Source: Sinotaia quadrata
Lineage: Eukaryota > Mollusca > Gastropoda > Architaenioglossa > Viviparidae
NCBI GenBank assembly: GCA_028829895.1
Contig: CM054179.1
Coordinates: forward strand, 45,869,891 to 45,933,890
Length of the DNA stretch: 64,000 nucleotides
Direction: 5' to 3'
Part shown: positions 25,743-36,907 of the stretch, piece by piece
Layout: each line of letters opens with the position of its first letter
Numbering within the stretch: the first letter of the stretch is position 1
Program-made: the position numbers and the translations under genes
Notes under the pieces: generated by a model
Told to the model about the DNA's origin: nothing
What the model saw: only the letters and a program-made list of their open reading frames with translations
Databases searched by the model: none

Positions 25743-27789
25743 GTTGAGGCGCAAAGGCAGGGAAGCCACTAGCGCGCCTTTAGTGTAGGACTGTAGGTAG
25801 TGCGAATTCCTTTTTGGCAAAAGATGTTTTTAACCAGTGGGAGAGCTTTCTGAGGGCCGTTACTCTGACAACAATATGGTTGACTGAAATTTGGGGGGCC
25901 GATTTCGGCTCGAACAGAGACAGACCACGCCGGTCGTGTGGTCACTCGGTCATTCTGACATCGTTTCATCGTCAAATCAATGTTTCACATAAGGTGATCT
26001 ATCTGCCAGTAAAATACATAGGCTAAGAATTCGTCCTCATGTGTTCTCTAACAGAATACTCTTACATGGTCATCATACATTGTAATATCACGAGCGAAAT
26101 ATAACAATAAAAAATATAGTTTATCAAGAGATAAACATGAATATAATATTAGTTAGGCAAGCAAAATCACATACATTTGACGGTAATATATACAGAGGCT
26201 GGGTTCCTGCTGCCTTGATAACTGGCAATGAGGGTTAGTAATATGATTCTAATTTATTAAGTCCGGGAGCAAAAATATGTGTTGCGTTAACGGTCAGCTG
26301 CATTCTACTAATGATGTTCAAATAGATTCCTGGCACATTCATTGCGCGCGGTTGAGCTGCTCTTTGGTTAATTTAGTGAGTGTCTGGAACATTCAGGTAT
26401 AAGGATCAGCCTTTCTAGAAGGTAGGTTTCCATGTAGCCTATTATTAGACGATGGTGGGAGTGGGCTACACGAATCATTATGTGACAGGAAGTACAGAAT
26501 ATTTGAGAACTTACATGCGTCAAGTATTTCCCGCTTCCTTCAACTAATGCATTGTTGGCCACTTTCTGACAAAATTGGAGCACAAAGAGTTAAATATTAT
26601 AAAAGTCGGCACTCTACTATTAAGCGTTTGGGAATTCTGTGTTCGCTCCCTTGGTACTTTTGTAATCTTTTATCATATAATATAATATGAAGTATGCTAT
26701 GTTAAAATTAAGATTTATTTACAAAAGAAAGAGTGAAATTGTACAGAACAAAGTGTGTGCAATTCTAAAAGTAAAAGCAATGAACACATAATTGCAAACT
26801 TCTTTGCACAACTTTGGGGGTAAGAAACATTAGTGAACTTTTTGAATAACCTTGTGAACATACAATGCATAACTGTTGATCTTATCCGAGGGGAACCAGA
26901 TGAAACATTTAATACGCACGCGTTATTGTAAATTTGTATTCATAAGCAGACCACAGCATTTCCACTCCACAAAAGGAAGCATCAATAAACACCGACCATC
27001 GCGAGGGTCCATGCATGGTACGCAGCTGTCAAAACAATAAGAATTGAGTTGCCAAGACTCTACCCCGGAAGTACCCATTTAAATTAATACCTTGAAGAAA
27101 GCAAATCAGAAACAAAGCATGTTATGTACTAGCTATTATTCATACTTGAACTTTTGCCAGGTCGTGATTTGACATCAGAAAGAGGTAGAGAACTACTTCT
27201 GTCCGAGTTCAGAAGAAAATACAATTGAAACTGACTAAAACGTGACTCGCATTGTGAAAATTTAAAAATAGAATTTGTTGACATCTTATAAAGTGAAGTC
27301 AGTCACTCTAGATAGATTACGCGAAAGCGGCGGAAGCCGAAAGCGCCCCCTACATTAACAACAACAACAATAGATAGATCCTGAATAGCACGTGAGCAGT
27401 GAAGCGTTAATCTACATGTACACACACACACACTATCAAAAGTCGAAAGGTCATGGTTATGACATGGTACAACCTGGTTGACTGTTTGCAGGCGAAATTA
27501 GGCCGTGATAACGAAGTGTTGTGGAAACTTTCTATCCATTGCTTGTACTGGCTTTGAAAATTGCTTACGACATTCTGTATTGTTCAACGAGTAGTCACGT
27601 GTTCACATGTATTCAGTGCTTCCTATAGTTACTGTTACTTACGTCACAACAATATCTAATTTTCTCCTATACAAGGCAAGCGTATAAAGTACTTTAAAAT
27701 TTCAAAATTTAAATAATACAGATAAATATATAATTATTTAATTAAATTAAATAATATAATTTGTCGGAGACTAGTAAAGCTTATATCGA

Positions 27790-27900
27790 TGCACCGTGAA
27801 CTGTGTACAGCATTGAGAGGTTCTCTGTGAACTGTGTACATCATTCAGTGTGTCTGTGAACTGTGTACATCATTCAGAGTGTCTGTGGACTGTGTACGAT
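27790..27900. repeat. ~30-bp tandem repeats, about four copies
   Basis: Units of tgtgaactgtgtacatcatt plus cagagtgtc, slightly diverged. Confidence 0.8.
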
Positions 27901-29309
27901 TGATTGATCGTGTGATGTCCTTAGATGCCACATTCCTTTCACACACAATTTTGAAACTGGAAACCTGTCATATCAACCACCCACATTCAATAAAAGTTGC
28001 ACCTAAGGCTTATAAGTTTAAAACATTTTTGTTGCACACGTGAAATTATATTCCAATTGTTATCCATGGATTAGACAGAGTGTTTTTGGAGCAAGGTACC
28101 ATCATCTACATCCTTCAGATATGAATACTGGCAAACGTACAATTGCTTGAGAAAAATAAGCACGCAATTTTATTTTGTCTATGCTTCTAGGAAATTGTCA
28201 CACAGTGACTGACACTCTTGACTTTAAGCGTTAAGATCTAGTCTCATTATACATTCCAGTGTACCCCCCCCCCCTCAAAAAGAAAAAAAATCAATGGCTT
28301 CACGTATTGCGTACTTGGAAAATATATTGCATTGAGATTAACAAGCACTTGTAAGAGCTAACAAAATTAAACAAAAGTGAAATCATACATTCATTCAATA
28401 CAATTAAACATTTATATTTTGTAAGTCAAAACTGACCCAGTTCTAATTGTTATCCATACACGCATCCCATATTTCCCTTTGAGATAAATCAACCAAAGTC
28501 CGGTGAAAAAAAATCGATTAGTGAATTAGGGCGTGTCTAAATCAGCAAATAAGTACAGTTAAACGCAGCGGTTTACTTAGATATGAAGACACCCTGGGTA
28601 CACGGAAAATTTGTTCGAAAAGGTCACATGTAGAGACGCATAGTTTTCAAGTTTATTGTCAGCTGTACTTTTTTTCTTTCGCTTTTATTTTATTCCTTAA
28701 TGTCAAATTAAATTAAGGTTTCTATTGTGTACTAGATCTTGTCTGAGTCTCTACGTCAGAGGGAGGGGCGGGGAATGTTTTCTATTCATAGTGTTGTTGA
28801 TTAGAGCACTGCATCCTACTGTATGCTGAATTGTTTTTCTTATTTCAATTTGTGACACATCTTTCCCCAGTTCATATTAATTAAACTTCTCTCTTGCCTG
28901 GGTGGCTCTCATTCTCTCTCCCTGTAACTGGCTGGCTTTCTCTGAATGGCTGGCTCTTTTGTGTGTCTGGCGGCTTTATCGCCTCTGCTCCTCGGTCTGG
29001 TTGACTCTCTTTGTCTGATTGGCTCTCTTTCTTTTTTTTCTCTCTCCATGGTTAAAAAATAACAAAGGATAATTGCAGAACAAATAAAAAGACTTAACAC
29101 AACAAAGTTCCTGTTGAACACTTTATATGTTAAACCAACTACATTCACTTCATGATAATAAGGTACTTTTCCCTTTTAATTATTTTTAAACGCCAAACCC
29201 CTTAATGGGCTGGTTTGTATATTCACTAAAACTAAAAGACAAGTATTTTTCATGTTTACCACTAAACATTTTCTCTGACGCCAATAGAAAATATATTCTC
29301 TACGTTTTG

Positions 29310-29700
29310 TGGCATTGTAGTATCCAAAATACGAGACGTGTTTGTGGACAGCGGCTCTTAGTCATAAAACCCAACCAGCTTCTGGAAATGATCACAGGTA
29401 AGGCCGCCACCTGTGGTCAAGGCCGCCACCTGTCGTCAAGGCCTCACCTGTCGTCAAGGCTGCTACCTGTCGTCATGAGGGAAGTGACGATGGCATGTGA
29501 AAAAGTATCAACAGATGTCCACACCTACGAGATCGAAAACGAGTTCGTTCTAATGAATAGATGGACCGGCGACAAAGTGGGTCGCACATCGAGACAGGAA
29601 ATGACATCACATGCTAGCAAACGACGTAACTGTGAGGAGAGAGGAAATCAGGTCGCCCCTATTCTGAAAGAGCTCTTGGTTGAAGAGACGTATGCGAGTA
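29310..29700 (+). pseudogene. Relic of a third NERD-helicase gene copy (penultimate exon only)
   Basis: The DNA around 29330-29380 aligns with exon 30-394 (shared gtgtttgtgg/gtgcttgtgg and cagcggctctta/cagccgctcttg blocks). Further on, PVVMREV matches PTVIREI and PVVVREV, and NQVAPILKELLVEE matches KQIARILRELFVGVE. The HT-x6-DC-x2-CG motif has decayed: its second Cys is Arg. The copy is frameshifted between its first part and the PVVMREV part, where four copies of a 19-bp unit (29400-29474) are inserted. No splice donor matches at its end, and no final exon with the GLE/SRC motifs follows. No Walker or nuclease exon was seen upstream. It is therefore a dead fragment, probably from an old tandem duplication. 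Confidence 0.75.
29400..29474 (+). repeat. 19-bp minisatellite inside the helicase relic
   Basis: Four head-to-tail copies of aaggccgccacctgtcgtc, one of them 18 bases long. In one frame the unit reads R-P-P-P-V-V, the equivalent of the LRSPPVVV motif of the intact paralogue at 20115-20464, so the array grew from the motif IV coding sequence. Confidence 0.8.
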
Positions 29701-29884
29701 TGTACCGAGTCCTAATGATGACGAGAACTATTTTGCTAGAATGAGATGTACTGCAGTGAAGAGAAAATCTTTGAAGGCAGGCAGACGTCTTTAGTGCTCT
29801 GATTGCGATCATCATGACTGATCTATAACCCGAATTCATTTATATAGTTTGTAAGTAGTATTAGCAGAGACATTAGACAATATT

Positions 29885-30106
29885 GTAAGAAGAGGGCTTC
29901 GCCCCCCCCCCCCAACCCCCGACGGAGGGCAGTTGAGGGTGTGCGCCATTCTAGGTGCGACCTGTACAGCCCTCCTGCCCTCCACCTCAGACGCACCGCG
30001 AGGCTGTGGGGCTCCCCCAGAGGCAGAGTAAGACCGAGAACATCGTGAAGATGAAAGGTTTACTGCGGCTTCTGGGGAGCGAGAGTGTAATCATCATCAT
30101 CATCAT
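29885..30106 (+). repeat. Dispersed repeat family A, copy 1, with ATC tail
   Basis: Aligns with 52440-52650 over about 180 bases: a start around gttgagggtgtgcgcca, a shared block ccctcctgccctccacctcag, gcgaggctgtgggg, and cttctggggagcgagag. One frame in both copies reads PALHLR-x-TARLWGSP, a hint of old protein coding. The copy ends in a short ATC microsatellite (30091-30106), which is typical of non-LTR retroelement or SINE tails. Family not recognised. Confidence 0.65.
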
Positions 30107-30840
30107 AGACAATGTTGTATTAAAGTATATGTATATTAGCAGAGACAGTAATAATACTAACAGACAGTAATAATGTTGTATTAAAGTACTACTAACAGAG
30201 ACAGTAATAATGTATTAAAGTACTACTAACAGAGACAGTAATAATGTTGTATTAAAGTACTACTATAGAGACAGTAATAATGTGTTAAAGTACTACTAGC
30301 AGAGAGAGTAATAATGTATTAAAGTACTACTAACAGAAAAAGTAATAATACTAACAGAGACAGTAGTAATAATGTTGTATTAAAGTACTACTAACAGAGA
30401 CAGTAATAATGTTGTATTAAAGTACTACTATAGAGACAGTAATAATGTATTAAAGTACTACTATCAGAGAGAGTAATAATGTATTAAAGTACTACTAACA
30501 GAAAAAGTAATAATACTAACAGAGACAGTAGTAATAATGTTGTATTAAAGTACTACTAACAGAGACAGTAATAATGTATTAAAGCACTACTAACAGAGAC
30601 AGTAATAATGTTGTATTAAAGTACTACTATAGAGACAGTAATAATGTATTAAAGTACTACTAACATAGACAGTAATAATGTTGTATTAAAGTACTACTAG
30701 CAGAGATAGTAATAATGTATTAAAGTACTACTAACAGAGACAATAATAATGTTGTTTTAAAGTAATACTAAGAGACAATAATAATGTTCTATTAAAGTAA
30801 TACTAAGTAATACTAACTAGTAATAATGTTTATTAAAGTA
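30107..30840. repeat. Compound minisatellite of 26-37-bp units
   Basis: About 730 bases of agagacagtaataatg(ttg)tattaaagtactactaac in long and short versions, with a higher-order pattern (the agtaataatactaac variant recurs at 30337 and 30507). It starts directly after the ATC tail of the dispersed repeat at 29885-30106. Confidence 0.9.
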
Positions 30841-33800
30841 TGTGAAATTACGTGGAGTTATATAACCTTCCCTCAGGGTTCTAAGAATAGTTAATTTACC
30901 AATATTAATTATTATAACCACCATTCGACCGGGTCTTCCTCTTTTGCAGTCAGGGAGACTAGAATCTACAATTAAGCTAATTGTTTCCTTCTTTTAGGTG
31001 TTACTCGTCCAGAGTGAAAATGCATTCGTATTAATTAGGTATTACATCAATTTCTCTCTCGCCATTGGTAATAAATAAATCTAATTACGGTTAGGTTTAA
31101 TTGGCTTAGGGTTCATAAACACATCAGACTGATGAAATTGAAATTAATTTTGTTGTTTGCATTGTTTTATTGTAAATAAAATAAAATCCCTGCTGTTTAA
31201 CGAGGACTAGAAATCGAGTCACCGGCTCATACTGTGTGAAAAGTGGTTGAATATGATTCTTTAATTAGAATTAGTTGAGCAAAACGCAGAAGAGAGTGAA
31301 TTCCATTTTTTTCTCCCAAATCAGAATCTATGCAAGAGTCTTTTACAGAGTTAAGGTCAGTAAGTGCATATGTTGCTTCCTTTAAAAAAAAAATATTGTG
31401 ACGTGACATAGGTCAGTAATGATTAGGCATCATGATAAACAGTGCGTCAAGGGCCATAATGCGAGTCCAAGGTTCTCTTGAAAGACAAGGTCCATTATAG
31501 GCCTATATTACACAGATTTGAACAGATGACCACTTGTCATTTACCCAGTCCAAATATTCGGTTAAGTACTGATGAAGCAGTTGACCCCCTTACGCCTGGT
31601 CGACATCATGCTAATATCTACCAAGCTCTTAACCGTTGTTATGTTGAAAGCTAGCTTGTTGGTAAGTTCAGTCATAATAATTATTCTTCGATGTGGTGAT
31701 CAGACTAACAGTACTAGTTGTAACAGTATCATAATTTTCACTAAGAACATATTTGAACAAATATTCATCAAATAAGAACACAACTCATAACACTGTGGCT
31801 ACTCCACCCCCTTTATTAGTTTGTAAGCAAAATATAATAATTTTGTTTCAATGACAAAACTTATTTTTAAAAGAAAAAAAGTATATAAGCACCCATTTAT
31901 TAGACCATTACATTCTAAGTATAGATATATTTATATTTACAAGACCCCCATTTCTCAGGCCAAGTTAACTGAGCTCTTTATTATAAAATCGGTCAGGGTT
32001 GCTGGCCACTTTAACATAACTAACTGCATTAGTTATTCCATAAGAACAAAATATGCAGGCAAATATAAAGTTTATTTGGAGTACGGATGCCACATCACCT
32101 AGTTACTGATTGCCTTGACAAACCTGTCCCGCAATTAACCAACTTTCGGGAGAGCCAGAAATAAATAAATTATACTTGGCAGAAAATAGTTGCCCAAACC
32201 AAGCTGTAAATACCAACTGATACGTGATAGGGCAGACATCTACCACTGTTAGTAATATACTAATACTGTAAAAAATACATTATAACCACAAACAGCAATA
32301 GAAACCCAGATTATAACTGAGAAAGCAGTTTGCAACATTCCCACCAACAAGATGCTGTTATCATTTTTACGGCACACTGTGTAGCAAAGTCACAATTAAC
32401 ACATTACTAATGATACTTAAAATAACATAATTTACAGTGAAAACGGATTTAAACTTTCAAAGGTCACAAGAACGGAGCACATGACTGATATCGTATGACA
32501 TAGAATTCAGAGTGATGTCCCTTAGACACAAGCGAAGTTCCTTTCTGTTTCGATTTTGTGGGATTTCCTTCCTAATCCTAGTCCTACCCATATGGTAACG
32601 AAGTACAGGTAATTCCAATGACGACGTCTGGGAATTACGCTTTGAATACCCGGCACATCCACAGGGTACCTCAACCAAAGATGTTAGTTGTTTTATTCAG
32701 TACGATGACCATGGTAACTTTTAATGAAGAAGGTTAGTAGCTGACTGACCATTTTTCATTTTTACGTACAATTATTTTGAAATATGATACACTTACATTG
32801 ATAGGAAAGATGAATTGGATTGTCAATGCTCTTTATCTGTTGATCATATTTTTGATCCCATTTCACCCACACTTGTGAAAACCAGTCACATTTCTTTGAA
32901 TACCATTTACAGTGTCAAAATGTGTGAGGGTGGGGTGGGGGCGTATTCGATGAATTGGGCGCATAAAAAATAAATACGTAATATGTACATTGTAATTATG
33001 CTCATTATGGTTTGAAGGATATGTTCATGGGGATATGTTATGACTTTTTAGCGCATCATTTTACTCTGTCTGTTTGTTGTTTTTTTTTGTTTTGTTTTTT
33101 TTGTGGGGAGAGATGTTTAACATACTTATGGCAATACCTAAAAGTACCTGTCTGATAGGTCTACTGTACAGTTGAAATAGTGAAATATTACATCCTTCTT
33201 GTGATGCTGTTAGCTTTATATAGACTACTTGCAAATTGCCAAGTTGTTTTTAATTGGATAACTTGATTAATAAAATCAAATGCATAAACTGATGAAATTG
33301 ATCAACAACAACAGTCAAAATATAGCAAATGTAGGATTGATTATACTAGTTGGACCTTTTGACTTTTTGATCAAACACAAAGCTTGGAAACTGGGGATAT
33401 TTAGTCATACAGATACCATGAGCTGTGTTTGGTGTTGTAAAATAATTCATTAATTCTAATTAATTAAACTAAAGTAAAGTAACATTGAATTGAAAGTGAT
33501 ATAGTAACCCTGGGGCAGAGGGTGTGAGTCATCTGGGTATGGGGCAAACAACAGACTGACATATCTGGCCTTGAAACATCAAACACACCTGTTTCTATGC
33601 TAGTCTTACACATTCCAGCTTACAAATCATGCTGTTTATCTTTATTGGGATATAGATTAATGTCAGCTGCTCTGATAACACAATACGTCTCTCGTAGTAT
33701 AGTGTTAATTTAAATTTGATTATGAAACTTTTCATGTCAGCAAGTTCATATGTCAATTTAAACAATTAGTTATATTAATTATCACAATATCAGTTTGGAA

Positions 33801-34978
33801 CATAACCAATGCCTCTGTGCATTTGATTCCTTAGAGACCTGTTCCATGCTTCTTTTGTACTGAGAATGATTGAAAATTGTAATTTATTTTTCATAAACAC
33901 TTTTGTACAGTACAGTTATAATTTTATATATATATCAGTGACTGAAAATAAAAATTCACTTCACTGCACACACGTTCCACTTCACTGCACACAAGTTCCA
34001 TTTCACTAAACTTTCTTTTTCACAGCATAACCAGTATGGTGGCTTTCTCATTGTCTCATACATGCTCATACAGTATTTATTTCTATGAACTGCAAGTATA
34101 ATTCATCACTAACTCACATATCTCAGTCTATTTTAAAAAAACAAAAAATGTAAGGATAGTAGATTACTGATTAGTACAATAATAGTAAATTATATTATTC
34201 TTAATTTGATTTAAAAAAATATTGTTACTAATGTTAGTTGTATTTATTTAAAATGTTAAATATGAATGACTCAATGAGATCAACAGTGTTAGAAATCACA
34301 AACAATTTGCAAAACTGTCTTTATGTTTATTTGTGTTTAATAGTAATAATACAGTCATATATTTACCGAAATGCTAAAATAATATATTCTCTAATCTCTA
34401 TGGACTGTATGTAATCTGGTCAGGGTTTATGAATGTTTATGCTTGTGTTCTAATACTTTTACATGAAACAGAAAATACATACATTTTATTTAAAATGTAT
34501 TTCACTATTTGTCTCAACTAATATCATGCTCTCATTCCTCTTACTGATTCCATGATTAATTCTGAAGAAAAAAACAATAGCTAATTTTTAACTAAGTATT
34601 TTTCATGTCACTCAAATGTCATTTGATATAACATTTCTTCTGAAGCATTTTAATTTTTCCTGATGAGTCATTTAATATTAGTATTACAAATGTCAGTTGC
34701 CATTGGCAGACCAACAAGGAAAAGTCTGCATGGACATACTTTCCCTTAGAGTTAGATAATAAACAATTGTAGCCTACTTTTTCAGTCTTTGTCCAATAAA
34801 CTCTCAAACTAGTTGTTCAACTTGTTGTGAACAGCAAACAGTTAACAGATTTGCATGATTTTTCCCAGTCAGGCTGTGAACATATCAGGCTTAGAATTAG
34901 ATCATCAGTTGCAAATTTTTGGAATTTATTTTGTAAATTATACAATACTGTTTCATGATATTGCACGAAGATGGCTAC
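30841..34978. other. Intergenic region before the palindrome
   Basis: AT-rich. 30926-31020 resembles 60700-60815 (gggtctt, tgcagtc, gtgttac(c/t)cgtccag in order). Nothing else recognised. Confidence 0.5.
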
Positions 34979-35063
34979 ATAATAGCACAAAACTAAAATA
35001 TAACTTATATAACTTTATAATTTATAAAGTTATATAAGTTATATTTTAGTTTTGTGCTATTAT
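34979..35063. repeat. 85-bp perfect palindrome
   Basis: The left arm 34979-35020 and the right arm 35022-35063 are exact reverse complements of 42 bases around a single T at 35021. Arms are AT-rich and begin ataatagcacaaaacta. It can form a cruciform or, as RNA, a perfect hairpin. Pairing stops at 34978/35064. It lies between genes, so no host transcript is known. Confidence 0.95.
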
Positions 35064-35864
35064 ATAATATAAGGACTGATTTACACATTGCTTTTTTTTG
35101 TGTTTTATTTATATTTCCCTTTTTTAATAATATTGATTGAGTTTGTAGTTTTTATTTATGTAATTTCCAAAGTGTACTCTTACTCAGTGATGTATATCTT
35201 ACTCTAGTGTAATATTCATAATACATAAGTTAGCATGATGTGTATGATATTGATAGAATATGATCTTACACTTTAATTACCTATCCTTCCTTCCTTGTCC
35301 AAAGCATAAAACCCAAACCAAAACCATAATTAATAAATAACGACTTTTCTTACAGATTATTAATATTATATATTGATTATTTAAAAATTACTACTGGATT
35401 TTAAACAATTAAGATTGTTTTTCAGGAAAATTAATTAATAATTTTTAGAGAAAGAAAAGAGAAATTTGCTAAAATATTCAAAAAAGAAATTTCAGATACT
35501 AGATGTGAATATAAAATGCACTGCAGGACATGACATCATTAAGAAAAAAGAAAAAAAAAAGAAACTTTAGAGTTTCTCTCTCTACGACTCTAGTCTAGAT
35601 TCACCCATTTTTATAAACAGATGCTCAGGGTCAAAGTTAAATTGAACATTTTGCACATCAGATACTGTATAACTATAAGTGTACAATATACATTATTTAC
35701 TATAGTATAATGAACTCTTTCATTTCTGTAATTACTTTTTAAAAATTTTTTCTAACATTTATTTGTCAAGAATGTATAACTATAAGTAAAACTGCTCAGG
35801 AAAATACAAAGTCTGTCAAGCAGTAGAATTGAGAGTTCAATGGCATGCACCTGTGGTACACAAA

Positions 35865-36370
35865 CACACCAGTATATTTAAAGTTCACTACTAACACCTT
35901 AAGTACATTTAAAATTAAAGTTCATTACCAACACCTTGGTTTAAGTACATTTATTTAAAGTTCACTATTAATACAATGACAAGTACATTATTTTAAATTC
36001 ACTACTAACACTGATTTATATAAATTTAAATTTAACTACTAACACTTTAACCTAAGTGCATTTAAAGCTAGTGCTAATGCATGACATGTACATTTAAAGC
36101 TCCTTTCTAACACACTTATTTACATTTAAACTAAAGCTCACTGTTAACACATTGACTTCATTACATTTATTACTAAAAGTAACACACACTCTCAAGTACA
36201 TTTCAAGCCCATTTCTAGTTCTAACATACTGACATTATATGCATTTAAAGCTCACTTAGTCACTACTATCACCTGGCCTTAAGTTCATTTAAAGATCACT
36301 GATAGTGATAGATTGACTAAGTACATTTAATGCCCACTACAAACACTTTGACTTATGTACATTATAAAGC
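35865..36370. repeat. Degenerate ~35-bp repeats upstream of SLC49A4
   Basis: Recurring aagtacatttaaagttcact followed by actaacacttt, strongly diverged, about a dozen units ending 430 bases before the SLC49A4 5' UTR. Confidence 0.75.
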
Positions 36371-36750
36371 TGACTATCACATTAGACTTTAGAGTCCCTA
36401 AAACCTCAGCATCAAAGATCATATAAACTTAAAAGACAAATTAGTTGCCAATTTGGTATGACATTAAGCTACATAAGAAATGGGCTACCTGTGAGAGTGA
36501 TTGTATCAGATATCCTGTTTGAAGACAGTACTTAAATAGGAGCAGTACAAATCTTTACAAGTACTGAAGTAGTTTGTTTTGTTTCTTTTTCTCCCAGCAG
36601 GTTGAAAGTTCCGTTTAGCTATTTTATTATGTGTATCTTTCGCCTGCAATTCATAACGTTTGATTGTCCTATTACTTAGAGTAGCATACTAAGCAAATGA
36701 GTATAAGATATAGGAAGTTTGACCAGGCATATATACAAATAATAAAAACT

Positions 36751-36771
36751 TGTGTGTGTGTGTGTGTGTTT
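36751..36771. repeat. GT microsatellite before the SLC49A4 5' UTR
   Basis: About ten GT units, roughly 30 bases upstream of the putative 3' splice site of the untranslated exon. Confidence 0.9.
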
Positions 36772-36802
36772 GTATATTCATTTATTTATTTCTTCTCTGC
36801 AG

Positions 36803-36907
36803 GACACACACATTGCTCTTCCATGTGAGATGAACAGTATGATACTGCAGCGATAATCAACTTAATGTTATTAAACCATCCGCCAATGAAACACTTATTG
36901 GTTTAAA
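36803..36907 (+). other. 5' UTR part of the SLC49A4 exon
   Basis: A pyrimidine-rich tract ends in ctgcag at 36797-36802 and the ATG at 36908 is the first in the long frame, in the favourable context aaaATGG. The tract suggests that an upstream non-coding exon is spliced here. The upstream exon and promoter could not be placed. Confidence 0.45.

Larger units (their letters stand above)
21732..29309. other. Intergenic region between the NERD-helicase gene and its relic
   Basis: Contains the minisatellites listed, a GC-richer block at 25750-25990 of unknown origin, and a low-complexity tggctctctt-rich block at 28890-29050. No gene could be supported. Confidence 0.5.

Noticed and set aside
32457..32678. 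73-residue minus-strand frame rich in Arg
   Set aside because: Compared by eye with the helicase family and with Ig proteins; no match found.
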